This document shows positions 43,090 through 52,396 of a stretch of DNA of 64,000 nucleotides, in pieces (the first letter of the stretch is position 1; every line of letters begins with the position of its first letter). The DNA is from Chloroflexota bacterium (GTDB taxonomy: Bacteria; Chloroflexota; Anaerolineae; UBA2200). The stretch covers positions 32,168 through 96,167 of the forward strand of contig JACIWW010000010.1 in assembly GCA_014360905.1 (NCBI GenBank). The letters run 5' to 3'. The notes below the pieces were generated by a model. The model worked only from the letters and a program-made list of their open reading frames with translations. It was not told the DNA's origin and did no database searches. A program made the translations under genes and the position numbers.

Positions 43090-44958
43090 GTGAAGGGAGT
43101 GCCTATCTCGTCTCAATCCCTTGGCCATTGGATAATGCAAAAATGGGCTGACCTCGTGTTGCTCGGGCTCTTGACCGTTGCGTTTGTTCTACGGGTGTAT
43201 GGACTCGATTGGGATCGCGGGTTTTTCTTTCACCCGGATGAGCGCCAGATTCTGATGGTTGTCGCCCGGCTGTCATGGCCACAAAATCCCTTTACGCTTT
43301 TTACCCCTGACAGTACACTTAACCCACACTTCTTTGCCTATGGCTCTTTTCCCCTTTATTTGCTAAGGTTATTTGCTTCGCTGCTCTCGCTCTGGCGCGC
43401 AGAGTGGGCGTCCATATCTCGTTTCTACCTCTTGGGTCGGCTTCTCTCTGCGTTCTTTGACACGCTTACGGTGTTGACTACATACCTGTTAGCTCGTAAA
43501 GTGTATGGCCAGCGCGTAGCACTCCTTGCAGCCGGTTTTGTCACTTTCACCGTCTTGCATATTCAACAGGCTCATTTCTACACGGTGGATACCTTGCTCA
43601 CTCTGTTGGTCCTTTTGGCAGTCAACAAGGCAGTGGATGTCGCACGAGATGGAAGGCTCCGCAATGGATTGCAGCTTGGCTTGATTTTCGGTGTTGCTTT
43701 GGCAACCAAGATCAGCGTGTTGCCGCTGGTTGCCGTAATTTTGATGGCCTGGCTGGTATTTGCCTGGACCTCGCCAGGGAACTGGAAGCAGTCCTGGCAG
43801 CAATTACGAGCGGCTTGGCAGCAGGTGAAATCGAGAGTATTTGCGACCTTTGGCTTGGCTGTAGGGTGCTTTGTCCTGCTGCAACCCTATGCCGTGATTG
43901 ATGGATACCAATTCGCCATTGGGGTTGGCCAGGAGATCGCGATGGCTCGAGGGTGGTATGATTTCCCGTACACACGCCAATACATTGGCACTGTGCCCTA
44001 TCTTTACCACGTCCGACAAATCCTCTTGTTCGCCATGGGTCTGCCTTTGGGATTGCTAGGTCTGGTTGGTTTGCTGTGGCTTTCTGTGCGCCTGTGGCGG
44101 CATTTTTCCCGCGATGATGCCATTTTGCTCTCCTGGCCTCTTTTGTACATTGTCGCGAATGGTGGGGCGCACGCCAAATTCATTCGCTATACCTTGCCCG
44201 TGTTGCCCTTTCTCTCGCTAGCCAGTGCAGCAATCTGGGCACACGCCTGGGATGCTCTTGGCAGGGTGAACAGTGACCAAGCATTGCGCTTTCAAGCACT
44301 CATGAGATGGGTGCTGGCGCTGCTACTGTGTATGGTTTTGCTGGCCACGATATTCTATGCATTTGCCTTTCTCAACATCTACCGGCAGGTTCATCCTTGG
44401 TTACAAGCTACTGACTGGCTTTGCCAGCATGCACCTGCGGGAAGCACTATTTTGACGGAGTACTGGGATGATCCCTTGCCTGTTCAAGGGGGTGCTAAGC
44501 GCGGAGGATGCCCTAAGGAGTATGTTTTCATTACCTTGGATATGTATGCAGTAGATACGGAGGACAAAGAGGCAGAGTTGTTAAGTGCTATTGAAACCTG
44601 TGATTACATCGTCCTCTCCAGCCAGAGGCTCTATGTGCCCATCTTGCGTCTATCTGAGCGTTATTCTATATCTAGCCGCTATTATCAGCGATTGTTCGCA
44701 GGACAGCTTGGCTTTCAGTTGGTTGCTGCCCCGGCCGTGTACCCGCATTGGATGGGCATTACTTTGTTGGATAATCCGCGCGCTGGGTTGTTGCTATCCT
44801 CGCCTTCGCTCCTTGCAACCAGCAAGCCCGGTGGATTGGTTCTCAACCTGGGTCAGGCTGATGAGAGTTTTACCGTGTACGATCATCCCCAACCTTTCAT
44901 CTTTGCCAAAGTCTTGCGCCTTTCGCGTCAAGAACTTCAGGCACTGCTCACTCCTTGA
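43090..44958 (+). CDS. GT39-family integral membrane glycosyltransferase (paralogue of the 52397 N-half)
   Basis: The protein (about 622 residues) has about ten TM helices and the PMT-like first loop DRGFFFHPDERQILMV with catalytic Asp/Glu, then HIQQAHFYTVDTLLTLLV. The C-terminal extracytoplasmic part has SSRYYQRLFAGQLGFQLV and ADESFTVYDHPQPFIFAK. The same blocks occur in the N-terminal half of the 52397 fusion, so they are paralogues. GT39 enzymes transfer sugars from polyprenyl phosphate to proteins or lipids outside the membrane. The start is uncertain: GTG 43090 (AGGA 5 bases upstream) or ATG 43135 without RBS. Confidence 0.85.
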   Translation: MKGVPISSQSLGHWIMQKWADLVLLGLLTVAFVLRVYGLDWDRGFFFHPDERQILMVVARLSWPQNPFTLFTPDSTLNPHFFAYGSFPLYLLRLFASLLSLWRAEWASISRFYLLGRLLSAFFDTLTVLTTYLLARKVYGQRVALLAAGFVTFTVLHIQQAHFYTVDTLLTLLVLLAVNKAVDVARDGRLRNGLQLGLIFGVALATKISVLPLVAVILMAWLVFAWTSPGNWKQSWQQLRAAWQQVKSRVFATFGLAVGCFVLLQPYAVIDGYQFAIGVGQEIAMARGWYDFPYTRQYIGTVPYLYHVRQILLFAMGLPLGLLGLVGLLWLSVRLWRHFSRDDAILLSWPLLYIVANGGAHAKFIRYTLPVLPFLSLASAAIWAHAWDALGRVNSDQALRFQALMRWVLALLLCMVLLATIFYAFAFLNIYRQVHPWLQATDWLCQHAPAGSTILTEYWDDPLPVQGGAKRGGCPKEYVFITLDMYAVDTEDKEAELLSAIETCDYIVLSSQRLYVPILRLSERYSISSRYYQRLFAGQLGFQLVAAPAVYPHWMGITLLDNPRAGLLLSSPSLLATSKPGGLVLNLGQADESFTVYDHPQPFIFAKVLRLSRQELQALLTP

Positions 44959-44982
44959 ACTCGCAAATTGCTGTAGAGTGGT

Positions 44983-45011
44983 TTGGCAATACGCTTACGG
45001 CAGGGTATAAT
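44983..45011 (+). promoter_or_regulatory. sigma-70 promoter giving a leaderless flippase-like mRNA
   Basis: TTGGCA (44983-44988) and TATAAT (45006-45011) are spaced 17 bases. ATG 45020 lies 9 bases after the -10, where initiation itself is expected, and no Shine-Dalgarno is present. Confidence 0.7.
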
Positions 45012-45019
45012 TGCCCACG

Positions 45020-46021
45020 ATGAAAAATTGGCGTCTATGGATTGGTATCCTCGTCAGTGTGGTTTGTCTCTATCTCATTGCCAGAGACATGGATTTCCGC
45101 AGTCTGCTGGCGGCGCTCAGCCAAGTGCATTATGCTTTCCTTTTGCCCACGTTGGGCATTCTGGTTTTCACTTTCCTGGCGCGCGCCTTGCGCTGGCGTC
45201 TCCTATTGAGCCCGCGCTCGGGATTCCGCTTGTGTCGGATGTTCAACCTCGTGAATATTGGCTACCTGGTCAACCACATCTCTCCGCTGCGATTGGGGGA
45301 TGTATTGCGGGCTTGTTTATGTGCACAGTTAGAGTCTCTGGGCATGGTACACGCATTAGCCACGGTAGCCGTAGAGCGCGTTGCTGACACGCTGGTCATT
45401 TTGCTTTTGCTGCTCTGTCTGATTCCCTTTTTGTCGCTGCCTGTTGCATTTCTTCGTCCGGCATTTGGCGTTGGCTTGGTGGCAATGGGGGCAGTGGTGT
45501 GCCTTGTCTTCTTAGCTATGCAACGCAAGCGTGGTTTGGAGCTGTTTGAGCGGTTGCTGACGCGATTTGGCTTTCTGAATCGGGTGTGGATACGAAGAGG
45601 CTTCACATCGGCTATGGATGGCCTGGCTGCCCTAGGTTCGCTGCGAAGTGCGGCAAGAGTGCTGCTATGGTCGCTGGCTATCTGGATCAGCACAGCGATA
45701 GAATTCTACGTGGTGATGTGGGCGGTTGGGCTGCAGTTACCCTTTACTGCCGCTTTGGCTGTGGTCTGCTTTACGTCGCTCGGCATGGTGGTACCTTCCT
45801 CGCCTGGCTACATCGGGGTGTTCGAGTACACTACGGTGCTCTCTCTTTCCCTGTTCGGTGTGAGCAAGGAAATGGCACTGGGCTATGCATTGGTGCTCCA
45901 TGCCCTGAGTTATCTTGTTGTGGCAGTGCTGGGGCTTGTGGCCATTTGGATAGAGGGCTACTCCTATACAAGTCTACGTGAGACACTAAACCAGGTGGAG
46001 TCCAATCGTCTTGTTACATAA
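45020..46021 (+). CDS. Flippase-like membrane protein (lysylphosphatidylglycerol synthase TM-region family)
   Basis: The 333-residue protein has about eight TM helices and the UPF0104/AglD-type motifs ALRWRLLLSP, FNLVNIGYLVNHISPLRLGDVLRA, TVAVERVADTLVILLLL and MVVPSSPGYIGVFEY. Such proteins are proposed to move or flip lipid-linked sugars or lipids in glycosylation loci (AglD-like). It lacks the soluble aminoacyl-transfer domain of MprF, so lipid lysinylation is unlikely. An upstream TTG at 45011 overlaps the -10 element, so ATG 45020 is the start. Confidence 0.88.
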   Translation: MKNWRLWIGILVSVVCLYLIARDMDFRSLLAALSQVHYAFLLPTLGILVFTFLARALRWRLLLSPRSGFRLCRMFNLVNIGYLVNHISPLRLGDVLRACLCAQLESLGMVHALATVAVERVADTLVILLLLLCLIPFLSLPVAFLRPAFGVGLVAMGAVVCLVFLAMQRKRGLELFERLLTRFGFLNRVWIRRGFTSAMDGLAALGSLRSAARVLLWSLAIWISTAIEFYVVMWAVGLQLPFTAALAVVCFTSLGMVVPSSPGYIGVFEYTTVLSLSLFGVSKEMALGYALVLHALSYLVVAVLGLVAIWIEGYSYTSLRETLNQVESNRLVT

Positions 46022-46054
46022 TACAAATTCTACGCAGCAGGAGGAACCTGGCTG

Positions 46055-47200
46055 GTGAAAATATTGGTGATATTGACGTATTACTATCCCCATTGGACTG
46101 GTTTGACAGCCTATGCTAGACGTTTGGCGGAAGGATTGGCGCGTCGTGGACATCAAATTACGGTGCTCACTTCCCGCTATTGGCGCTCCCTGCCTAAGGA
46201 AGAGGTGCATCAGGGAGTGCGCATTGTGCGCCTTGAACCTTTGATGCGCATTAGCCGGGGACTGGTCATGCCCGGCTTTCCCATGGCAGCCTATCGGTTG
46301 ATCAAAGAACATGATGTGGTACAAGTTCATATACCCATCCTGGAATCTCCGTTGGTCACCGCTTTGGCGAAAAGGGCAGGGAAAAAAGTAGTGATCACCC
46401 ATCATGGGGATTTGGTGATGCCTTCTAAACCGTTTGATCAGTTTGTGGAACTGAGCGTCACCTGGCTGATGCGACAGGCACTGAAAAGCGCAGCGCGGAT
46501 CACGATACACACGCAGGACTATGCAGATAACTCTGCTTTCCTTAAGCCATTCCAAGAAAAGTTGTTTCAGGTTCTGCCACCAGTTGAAATACCCCAGCCC
46601 ATTCCCGAGCAGGTCGCAGCCTGGCGTCGTGAGCTGCGGCTCGATCAAGCCAAGTTGGTGGGATTTGCCGGGCGCTTTGTGGAGGAAAAGGGTTTCGATT
46701 TTCTGCTTAAAGCGATACCTTATATTTTGGACAAGATACCCGAGGCAAGTTTTGTCTATGCCGGGGAAGTCAACGTCGTCTATGAGTCTTTCTTTGAACA
46801 ATGGCGCCATCTCGTGGAGCGTTGGAAAGACTATATTGTTATGCTGGGTCTGCTAAACGATGCACAAAAGGTAGCGAATTTCTATGCCATGTGCGATGTC
46901 TTGGCCCTGCCCAGCCGCACGGACTGTTTTCCCATGGTGCAGGTGGAAGCAATGCTCTGTGGCACGCCGACCGTGGCAACGGATATCCCGGGGTTGCGCG
47001 TGCCCGTGCAGTTGACGAAAATGGGACGTCTTGTGCGGCCGCAGGATGAACGAGCGCTGGCAGAAGGAATCATCGAGGTATTGACCAATCGCGACAAGTA
47101 TATCCGCAATCGGGAGGAAATCGCTGCTATTTTCGATCTAGAGAAGACCATTGACAAATACGAGCAACTGTTTCAGAGCCTGGTTCAATCAGGAGATTGA
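46055..47200 (+). CDS. Glycosyltransferase family 4
   Basis: The 381-residue GT-B enzyme starts MKILVILTYYYPHWTGLTAYARRLAEGL and has the donor-site blocks VGFAGRFVEEKGFDFLLKAI and the Glu-rich DCFPMVQVEAMLCGTPTVATDIPGL. It is cytoplasmic and uses an activated sugar (UDP- or GDP-linked, not determined). It begins at GTG 46055 with GGAGG about 10 bases upstream and follows the flippase-like gene by 33 bases. Its end overlaps the convergent FkbM gene by 16 bases. Confidence 0.92.
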   Translation: MKILVILTYYYPHWTGLTAYARRLAEGLARRGHQITVLTSRYWRSLPKEEVHQGVRIVRLEPLMRISRGLVMPGFPMAAYRLIKEHDVVQVHIPILESPLVTALAKRAGKKVVITHHGDLVMPSKPFDQFVELSVTWLMRQALKSAARITIHTQDYADNSAFLKPFQEKLFQVLPPVEIPQPIPEQVAAWRRELRLDQAKLVGFAGRFVEEKGFDFLLKAIPYILDKIPEASFVYAGEVNVVYESFFEQWRHLVERWKDYIVMLGLLNDAQKVANFYAMCDVLALPSRTDCFPMVQVEAMLCGTPTVATDIPGLRVPVQLTKMGRLVRPQDERALAEGIIEVLTNRDKYIRNREEIAAIFDLEKTIDKYEQLFQSLVQSGD

Positions 47201-48057
47201 CCGACGCAAGCGGGGCAATTGCTCGTCCATTGTGGGTTCTGGGCATAGAGCAAACCCAAATGGCGGTGAGCGGGGCAGGGCGTGAGTTTGATCGCTTGGA
47301 AGCCACGTTGCTCTAGGAAACGCACCAGATCCTGGTGTGAGAATCCATTGATCCCATCGTGGTATTCAAGGCAGAGATGGTGGATGCGTTGCAAGGTCTC
47401 TGCGCTGGTCTGAAAGAGAACTTCATATTCCGCACCTTCACAGTCCATTTTGACGTAATCGCATTTTGACAAGCGCAGCTCTGCGAGTAGTTGTTCGAGG
47501 GTGATGCCAGGCACCTCGATACACTCGCTCAGCATTCTGTCCTGGGCGGCAACTGTGCTATGTGCCACTGCTTCCGAAGCGATGTGAAAAGGCGCTGGAC
47601 CAGCTTGGGCACAAACTGCGTAGGGGAACGCTTGGACATTCTCGATGCGATTGAGGAGGAGATTCTCTTGCAATAACGCAAAGGATTGTGGAAATGGTTC
47701 ATAAGCATAAATCGTGCTAGAAGGGTGCTCCTTAGCAACATGGACAGCAAAATCACCCAGGCCGGCACCGATGTCCAGCACGACCCAATCCTTCTCTATT
47801 GCGACGCTTGCTTTCTCGTACTGGCGTTCGAGGCAAATCTCTTTGATAATCCAGATATCCATGCGAGTCCGAACTTTGAAACGGTAGCCGTTGCGCAATT
47901 CGATGACGAATGGACGAGAGAGGGGCAGCCCAAGGAATGCGGCCAGCATCTTGGTCCAATTCTTCACTCCAAGCAAAAGGGTCGGAATGGAGGACAAGTA
48001 ATAGATCCAGCGGGAGATGAGTATGGGAAATTTCCGCAAGCACGAGTTATCTGTCAC
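47185..48057 (-). CDS. FkbM-family SAM-dependent methyltransferase
   Basis: The 290-residue protein has the class I methyltransferase core: WVVLDIGAGLGDFAVHVAKE near 91-110, IYAYEPFPQSFALLQENLLLN, and the FkbM signature ITLEQLLAELRLSKCDYVKMDCEGAEYEVL. It probably O-methylates a sugar on a surface glycan, as FkbM-type enzymes often do; the substrate is inferred from the glycosyltransferase neighbours. Start is GTG 48057 with AGGGGG close by. It is on the opposite strand to the cluster. Confidence 0.9.
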   Translation of the reverse strand: MTDNSCLRKFPILISRWIYYLSSIPTLLLGVKNWTKMLAAFLGLPLSRPFVIELRNGYRFKVRTRMDIWIIKEICLERQYEKASVAIEKDWVVLDIGAGLGDFAVHVAKEHPSSTIYAYEPFPQSFALLQENLLLNRIENVQAFPYAVCAQAGPAPFHIASEAVAHSTVAAQDRMLSECIEVPGITLEQLLAELRLSKCDYVKMDCEGAEYEVLFQTSAETLQRIHHLCLEYHDGINGFSHQDLVRFLEQRGFQAIKLTPCPAHRHLGLLYAQNPQWTSNCPACVGQSPD

Positions 48058-48146
48058 TGGCCCCCTAACGTAAGAGAAGATTTAGAAGACCCGTCTGTAT
48101 CATGAGCAAAGGCTGTATATAGCAATTATGCAGCGGCTGTGTGATT

Positions 48147-48175
48147 TTGTCAATCACGCATAGACACGGTAGAAT
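48147..48175 (+). promoter_or_regulatory. sigma-70 promoter of the tandem GT39 operon
   Basis: TTGTCA (48147-48152) and TAGAAT (48170-48175) are spaced 17 bases, 34 bases before the TTG start at 48210. The plus-strand genes that follow to 64000 are tightly spaced and could be one transcript. Confidence 0.65.
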
Positions 48176-48209
48176 GGATTAATGACGTAAACTGTCTGGA
48201 GGTCATGGA

Positions 48210-50231
48210 TTGAGATCTAGGACGCGTTCACTATGGGGTATCCTAAGCCTTGTCGCTGTATGGCTGGCAATCAATGGCCAGCGCCACCTCGCTATGCGCG
48301 ACTATGTTCTGGATGGGGTGGTCTTTATTGCCCTTGCGGTAGTGCTTTTCCTGCTCGTGGTGACGCGAGAGGAAAGCGGGTCTTCCGCACTGTGGCCCCG
48401 TAGCGCTACTCCTCAACAAGAGTCGCAGCGAATTACTCTGACTCATGGACGCGTGCAACAACTGCTGATATATGCGACCGTTTTGCTTGCGGTTGTTGCG
48501 TTTGTCTCCCTAGCCAAGAACCGCTTTACCCTGCGTGGAGTATTGTGCTGGTGGGGCGCTGTCATCGCCTGGCTGCTAGCAACATGGGAAGTGCGCTCTC
48601 GTTCTTTGAGCATCAAGTTGCCCAGCGCTGATGCTGTGAAAGAGTTTATGCGTGCTGGTGTCTTGGTGATACGAACCCACTGGGTTACGTTGGCATTGCT
48701 GGGCATTTTTTTGTTGGCTCTGTTCTTCCGTGTCTATCGCATTGATGCTATCCCGATAGATCCAGAGTCCGACCATGTCGAGGCTTCAAAGGATGTCTGG
48801 GACATCCTACAGGGCCAGTACCGCATCTTTTTCCCGCGCAACACGGGGCGTGAGCCCACTCAATTCTATCTGACGGCGGCTCTATCTCGGATTCTTGGCT
48901 ATGGCTTTGTTACTCTGAAATTGACCATGGCGCTGGTCGGCGTATTGAATGTCATCCCCATGTATTTCCTGGGCAAGGAATTGGTGGATAAACGATTCGG
49001 CCTCCTGGCGGCGTTCTTTGTCGCCATTTCTTACTGGCACGTCATCATCAGCCGCATTGGTCTGCGCATTGTGCTTGCTCCGCTGTGGACTGCGGCCACG
49101 CTTTACTTTCTCTTCCGCGCCTTTCGCACTAGGCAACGCAATGACTTTTTGCTCACTGGGTTGTCCCTCGGATTGGGGTTATATGGCTACTACGCTTTTC
49201 GCATCATGCCGCTGCTGATTGTGGTCCTCTGCGCCTTGAAGGTTTTAGTTGATCGTGAACCAGGGTTCCAATTGGGGCGCTTTGTGCAACATTTTATTTT
49301 GCTGGTCATTACTTCAGCACTGGTCTTTTTGCCGATGCTTCGTTATATGTACGATGAGCCCAAGATGTATTGGTACCGTGCTTTGACCCGGACAACAGAT
49401 CTGGAAGTTTCAAGCCCGCGTGATAACCTGAAAGTTTTTGCTGACAACGTAAAACGGACCCTCTTGATGTTCAATTGGATAGGAGACGACGCCTGGCCAG
49501 AGAGCGTGCCCCTTCGACCTGCGCTCGACTATGTCAGTGGCGGATTGTTTGTCCTGGGAGCGGCGTACGTGCTTTACTTGCTGCTCGTGAAACGAAAGCC
49601 ACTCGCGCTTTACCTTGTCGTGTCCGTCTTCATCTTGCTTTTGCCTTGCACTCTAGCGATTGCTTTTCCTATAGAGGTTCCCAGCAACCTTCGTGCTTCT
49701 GCGGTCATTCCTGTGGTGATTTTAATGGTGGCTTTGCCTGTGTACCTGTTGGCGAAGAGGGTGGTGCAAACGTTGCGCGGTAGCATGGGCATCTTGCTCG
49801 TGGTTGTCTTGGTTGGATTGATGCTGTGGCAAGCAGCACGGCTCAACTTCCAGACCTATTTCGTTGACTATCGTGAACACTACCGTCGCTCCGCCTGGAA
49901 CGCAACGGATATGGCGCGCGTTATTCAGTCGTTTGGCGATATATACGGAGGTATACAGAATGCTTATCTCATCTGTACGCCGTATTGGATTGATGGGTGG
50001 GCGATCTCGTTGGTGTTGGGGGACATTACCTGGGCCAACTTTATTTTTCAGCCAAGCGATATGGAGCCCCATCTGGCCGAGCCGCGCAATCGGTTGTATA
50101 TCTATAATCCCATCAATGTAGAAGCGGAGAGGTGGCTGCTAGAGCACTATCCCAACGGTCAATTGATGCGTTTCGAGGCTTTTTCCCCGGACAAAAATTT
50201 CATGATTTTCTTTGCCCCGGCTCGGTGGTGA
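48210..50231 (+). CDS. GT39-family glycosyltransferase, tandem copy 1
   Basis: The 673-residue multi-TM protein carries the PMT-like loop PIDPESDHVEASKDVWDILQGQYRIFFPRNTGREPTQFY (acidic residues at the catalytic site; long stretch split by the TM edge), SYWHVIISRIGLRIVLAP and a soluble C-terminal part. Clear similarity to the next gene in YRIFFP, GRE and the WHxxxSRxGxR region shows a tandem duplication. Two extra N-terminal helices and a linker precede the core. Start is TTG 48210, 7 bases after GGAGG. It likely transfers sugar from a polyprenyl carrier outside the membrane. Confidence 0.84.
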   Translation: MRSRTRSLWGILSLVAVWLAINGQRHLAMRDYVLDGVVFIALAVVLFLLVVTREESGSSALWPRSATPQQESQRITLTHGRVQQLLIYATVLLAVVAFVSLAKNRFTLRGVLCWWGAVIAWLLATWEVRSRSLSIKLPSADAVKEFMRAGVLVIRTHWVTLALLGIFLLALFFRVYRIDAIPIDPESDHVEASKDVWDILQGQYRIFFPRNTGREPTQFYLTAALSRILGYGFVTLKLTMALVGVLNVIPMYFLGKELVDKRFGLLAAFFVAISYWHVIISRIGLRIVLAPLWTAATLYFLFRAFRTRQRNDFLLTGLSLGLGLYGYYAFRIMPLLIVVLCALKVLVDREPGFQLGRFVQHFILLVITSALVFLPMLRYMYDEPKMYWYRALTRTTDLEVSSPRDNLKVFADNVKRTLLMFNWIGDDAWPESVPLRPALDYVSGGLFVLGAAYVLYLLLVKRKPLALYLVVSVFILLLPCTLAIAFPIEVPSNLRASAVIPVVILMVALPVYLLAKRVVQTLRGSMGILLVVVLVGLMLWQAARLNFQTYFVDYREHYRRSAWNATDMARVIQSFGDIYGGIQNAYLICTPYWIDGWAISLVLGDITWANFIFQPSDMEPHLAEPRNRLYIYNPINVEAERWLLEHYPNGQLMRFEAFSPDKNFMIFFAPARW

Positions 50232-50247
50232 GAAAGGAATAGCAGCC

Positions 50248-52338
50248 ATGTCGGCAGATTCTCAGCGCTTTAGCTTGTTTACATGTCGTCGCATAGGCGC
50301 AGTAATCTTGATTGCTGCTCTTTGCTTTGTCCTTGCCGTGTTTGCTCAGCGAAATCTGGATCGCAAGGTCAGGGACTACCGCGGATACCTGCCTTATGGG
50401 GTTGCTGCAGTGGCTTTCGCTCTAGCGTTTGGAAACGTGGCCCTGGAAGAATCCTCAAACCCCGATGAAGTAGCGGTATCCCGTGCTTTGACAAAACTCA
50501 AAGCCATTGGCCCGGTAGTAGCGGTATCACTGCTTGTAGCACTCCTGGGCTGCTTGGATTTTAGCGGCAATCGTTTCCGCCCTCTCGGGCTCATGTTATG
50601 GGTTGGCGGGCTGTGCCTGTGTATGGGTTATCTCTATGTGAATGATAGCCCTACAAGGCTGGGCGAGTGGGTTACGGCGCTCGCCACTGGGAAAACGGTG
50701 GCCATTTCGCGCAAATGGCTATTGCTCGCATTAGCCATGTTGGTTGGAGCCTTGCTGCGCTTGCAGCAATTGGATGTGGTGCCTGCGGATATTGGTTGGG
50801 ATTTACCTTATAATTTTACCGATGCGCTGTCCATTCTGCGCGGGGAATATCGCATTTTCTTCCCAGCGAATCTGGGCCGGGAGGGTTTATTTTTCTATTT
50901 AATCGCCTTGGTAGCTCGCTTCGCTCCATTAAGCCACTTTTCGCTCAAATTAACCTCTGCGCTGGTGGGCATCTTGACCATTCCGGCGTTGTACTTAGCA
51001 GCACGCAGGCTGTTTCCGGAGTCTGTCGCATTTGGTGCGGCTTTTCTGCTAGCAGTCAATCGCTGGCACATTGTGCTCAGTCGTGCTGGTTTTCGCGTTA
51101 TCCTCCTGCCGCTTTTTTCCATCTTGGTGCTATATGCCTTTGTGCGGGCGTTGCAGAGTTACCGCCCTTTCGATTTTGCCTTGGCAGGGCTAGTGCTTGG
51201 ATTGGGTTTCCACACCTATTTCCCTTATCTATTTGTCCCTGGGGCACTTGTGCTTGCCTTGCTTCTGCTCATACTAGGCGGGCGACGCTTGCCGTGGCGT
51301 GTTCTTCTTCCTTTGCTGGCTATCATGTTTGCGGTTGCCCTGGTCGTGTATGCGCCGTTGATTCGGTATGCTTTGGAGAACCCTAAGGAATATATCGCCC
51401 GCGCCGCCTTGCAGGCGCGATTGCTCAAAGGCGATGAACGTAGGACAGGACTGAACCTATCTTTCTTGATGGACAACATGCGCACCACCTTGCTCATGTT
51501 CAATGTATATGGGGATGGCAATTCTCGTTTCAATGTACCTGCATTTCGCCATTTTGGTTTTGTCAGCGGGGTATTATTGGTACTTGGTTCATTCTACGCA
51601 TTGCGCCGGTGGCGCCACGAGAACAATGGCATCCTCTTGGCCTTTTTCTTCGTGCTCATGCTGCCATCAGGCTTGATGGCATTGCCACGCGAGCTGCCCA
51701 ATATCTTTCGTGCCTCAGGCACTATTGGGCCAGGTTTGGTGTTGGCTGCGCTTCCCTTGCCGGTGGTGGGCAGGTGTCTGAGAGATTTGAGCAGTGAACT
51801 CCCGGATTGGGATTTTCGCATTAAACTCAGGCTATCATCTTTTGAGGGTGCATATGAATTTGTTTGGCAACTGGGAAGGCGCGGCCTGCTCCTCCTATTG
51901 CCCGCAATCGCGATGGTATTGTTGCTCGTGTTCGAGTATCGAGAGACCCGGCGCTTTTATTTCCGCGACTTTGTCAATGTTCTGCCTGACAAGCAGAATG
52001 TATCCGTAGCCAAGGAGATGGCCCGGCAAATAGAAACCTATGGCGATCCAGAATCGTCCTTTATCAAGGTATGGCCTCATTGGTTTGATGGGCGGGCGTT
52101 GTTAATGTACTTGCGGCAGGAAAGTGAAAAGGAGTGGAATCCGTACTTCTATTTGGATAAACTTGACCCTAATCAACCACCGCTGTCCCTGATCACGGAA
52201 CGGGCGCTTTTCATATTGCATCCTGCTGACCAGGAAGGGCTGTTTGTGCTGCGCAATGCTTTTGCGCATAGCACAACCAAGCCATATCTCTTCCCTGATG
52301 GCACTCCTGCGTTTGTGTTAGTTTACGTTGAACGCTAA
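50248..52338 (+). CDS. GT39-family glycosyltransferase, tandem copy 2
   Basis: The 696-residue protein repeats the architecture of copy 1: N-terminal helices, the loop DIGWDLPYNFTDALSILRGEYRIFFPANLGREGLFFY, NRWHIVLSRAGFRVILLP, about ten TM segments and a C-terminal soluble domain. The Asp after DIGW and the GRE motif align with copy 1. ATG 50248 is preferred (AAGGA upstream) over an in-frame ATG at 50212 that would overlap copy 1 by 20 bases. The two copies have diverged strongly, so they may use different acceptors. Confidence 0.84.
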   Translation: MSADSQRFSLFTCRRIGAVILIAALCFVLAVFAQRNLDRKVRDYRGYLPYGVAAVAFALAFGNVALEESSNPDEVAVSRALTKLKAIGPVVAVSLLVALLGCLDFSGNRFRPLGLMLWVGGLCLCMGYLYVNDSPTRLGEWVTALATGKTVAISRKWLLLALAMLVGALLRLQQLDVVPADIGWDLPYNFTDALSILRGEYRIFFPANLGREGLFFYLIALVARFAPLSHFSLKLTSALVGILTIPALYLAARRLFPESVAFGAAFLLAVNRWHIVLSRAGFRVILLPLFSILVLYAFVRALQSYRPFDFALAGLVLGLGFHTYFPYLFVPGALVLALLLLILGGRRLPWRVLLPLLAIMFAVALVVYAPLIRYALENPKEYIARAALQARLLKGDERRTGLNLSFLMDNMRTTLLMFNVYGDGNSRFNVPAFRHFGFVSGVLLVLGSFYALRRWRHENNGILLAFFFVLMLPSGLMALPRELPNIFRASGTIGPGLVLAALPLPVVGRCLRDLSSELPDWDFRIKLRLSSFEGAYEFVWQLGRRGLLLLLPAIAMVLLLVFEYRETRRFYFRDFVNVLPDKQNVSVAKEMARQIETYGDPESSFIKVWPHWFDGRALLMYLRQESEKEWNPYFYLDKLDPNQPPLSLITERALFILHPADQEGLFVLRNAFAHSTTKPYLFPDGTPAFVLVYVER

Positions 52339-52396
52339 AGGATGGCATCAGGGGGAAGATTAAAGAAGATAGAGAATGATCGTTAAGGAGCAAGAA

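Noticed and set aside
45986..46810. 274-codon minus-strand open frame
   Set aside because: It is antisense to the GT4 gene, with His/Gln-rich composition and no homology pattern.
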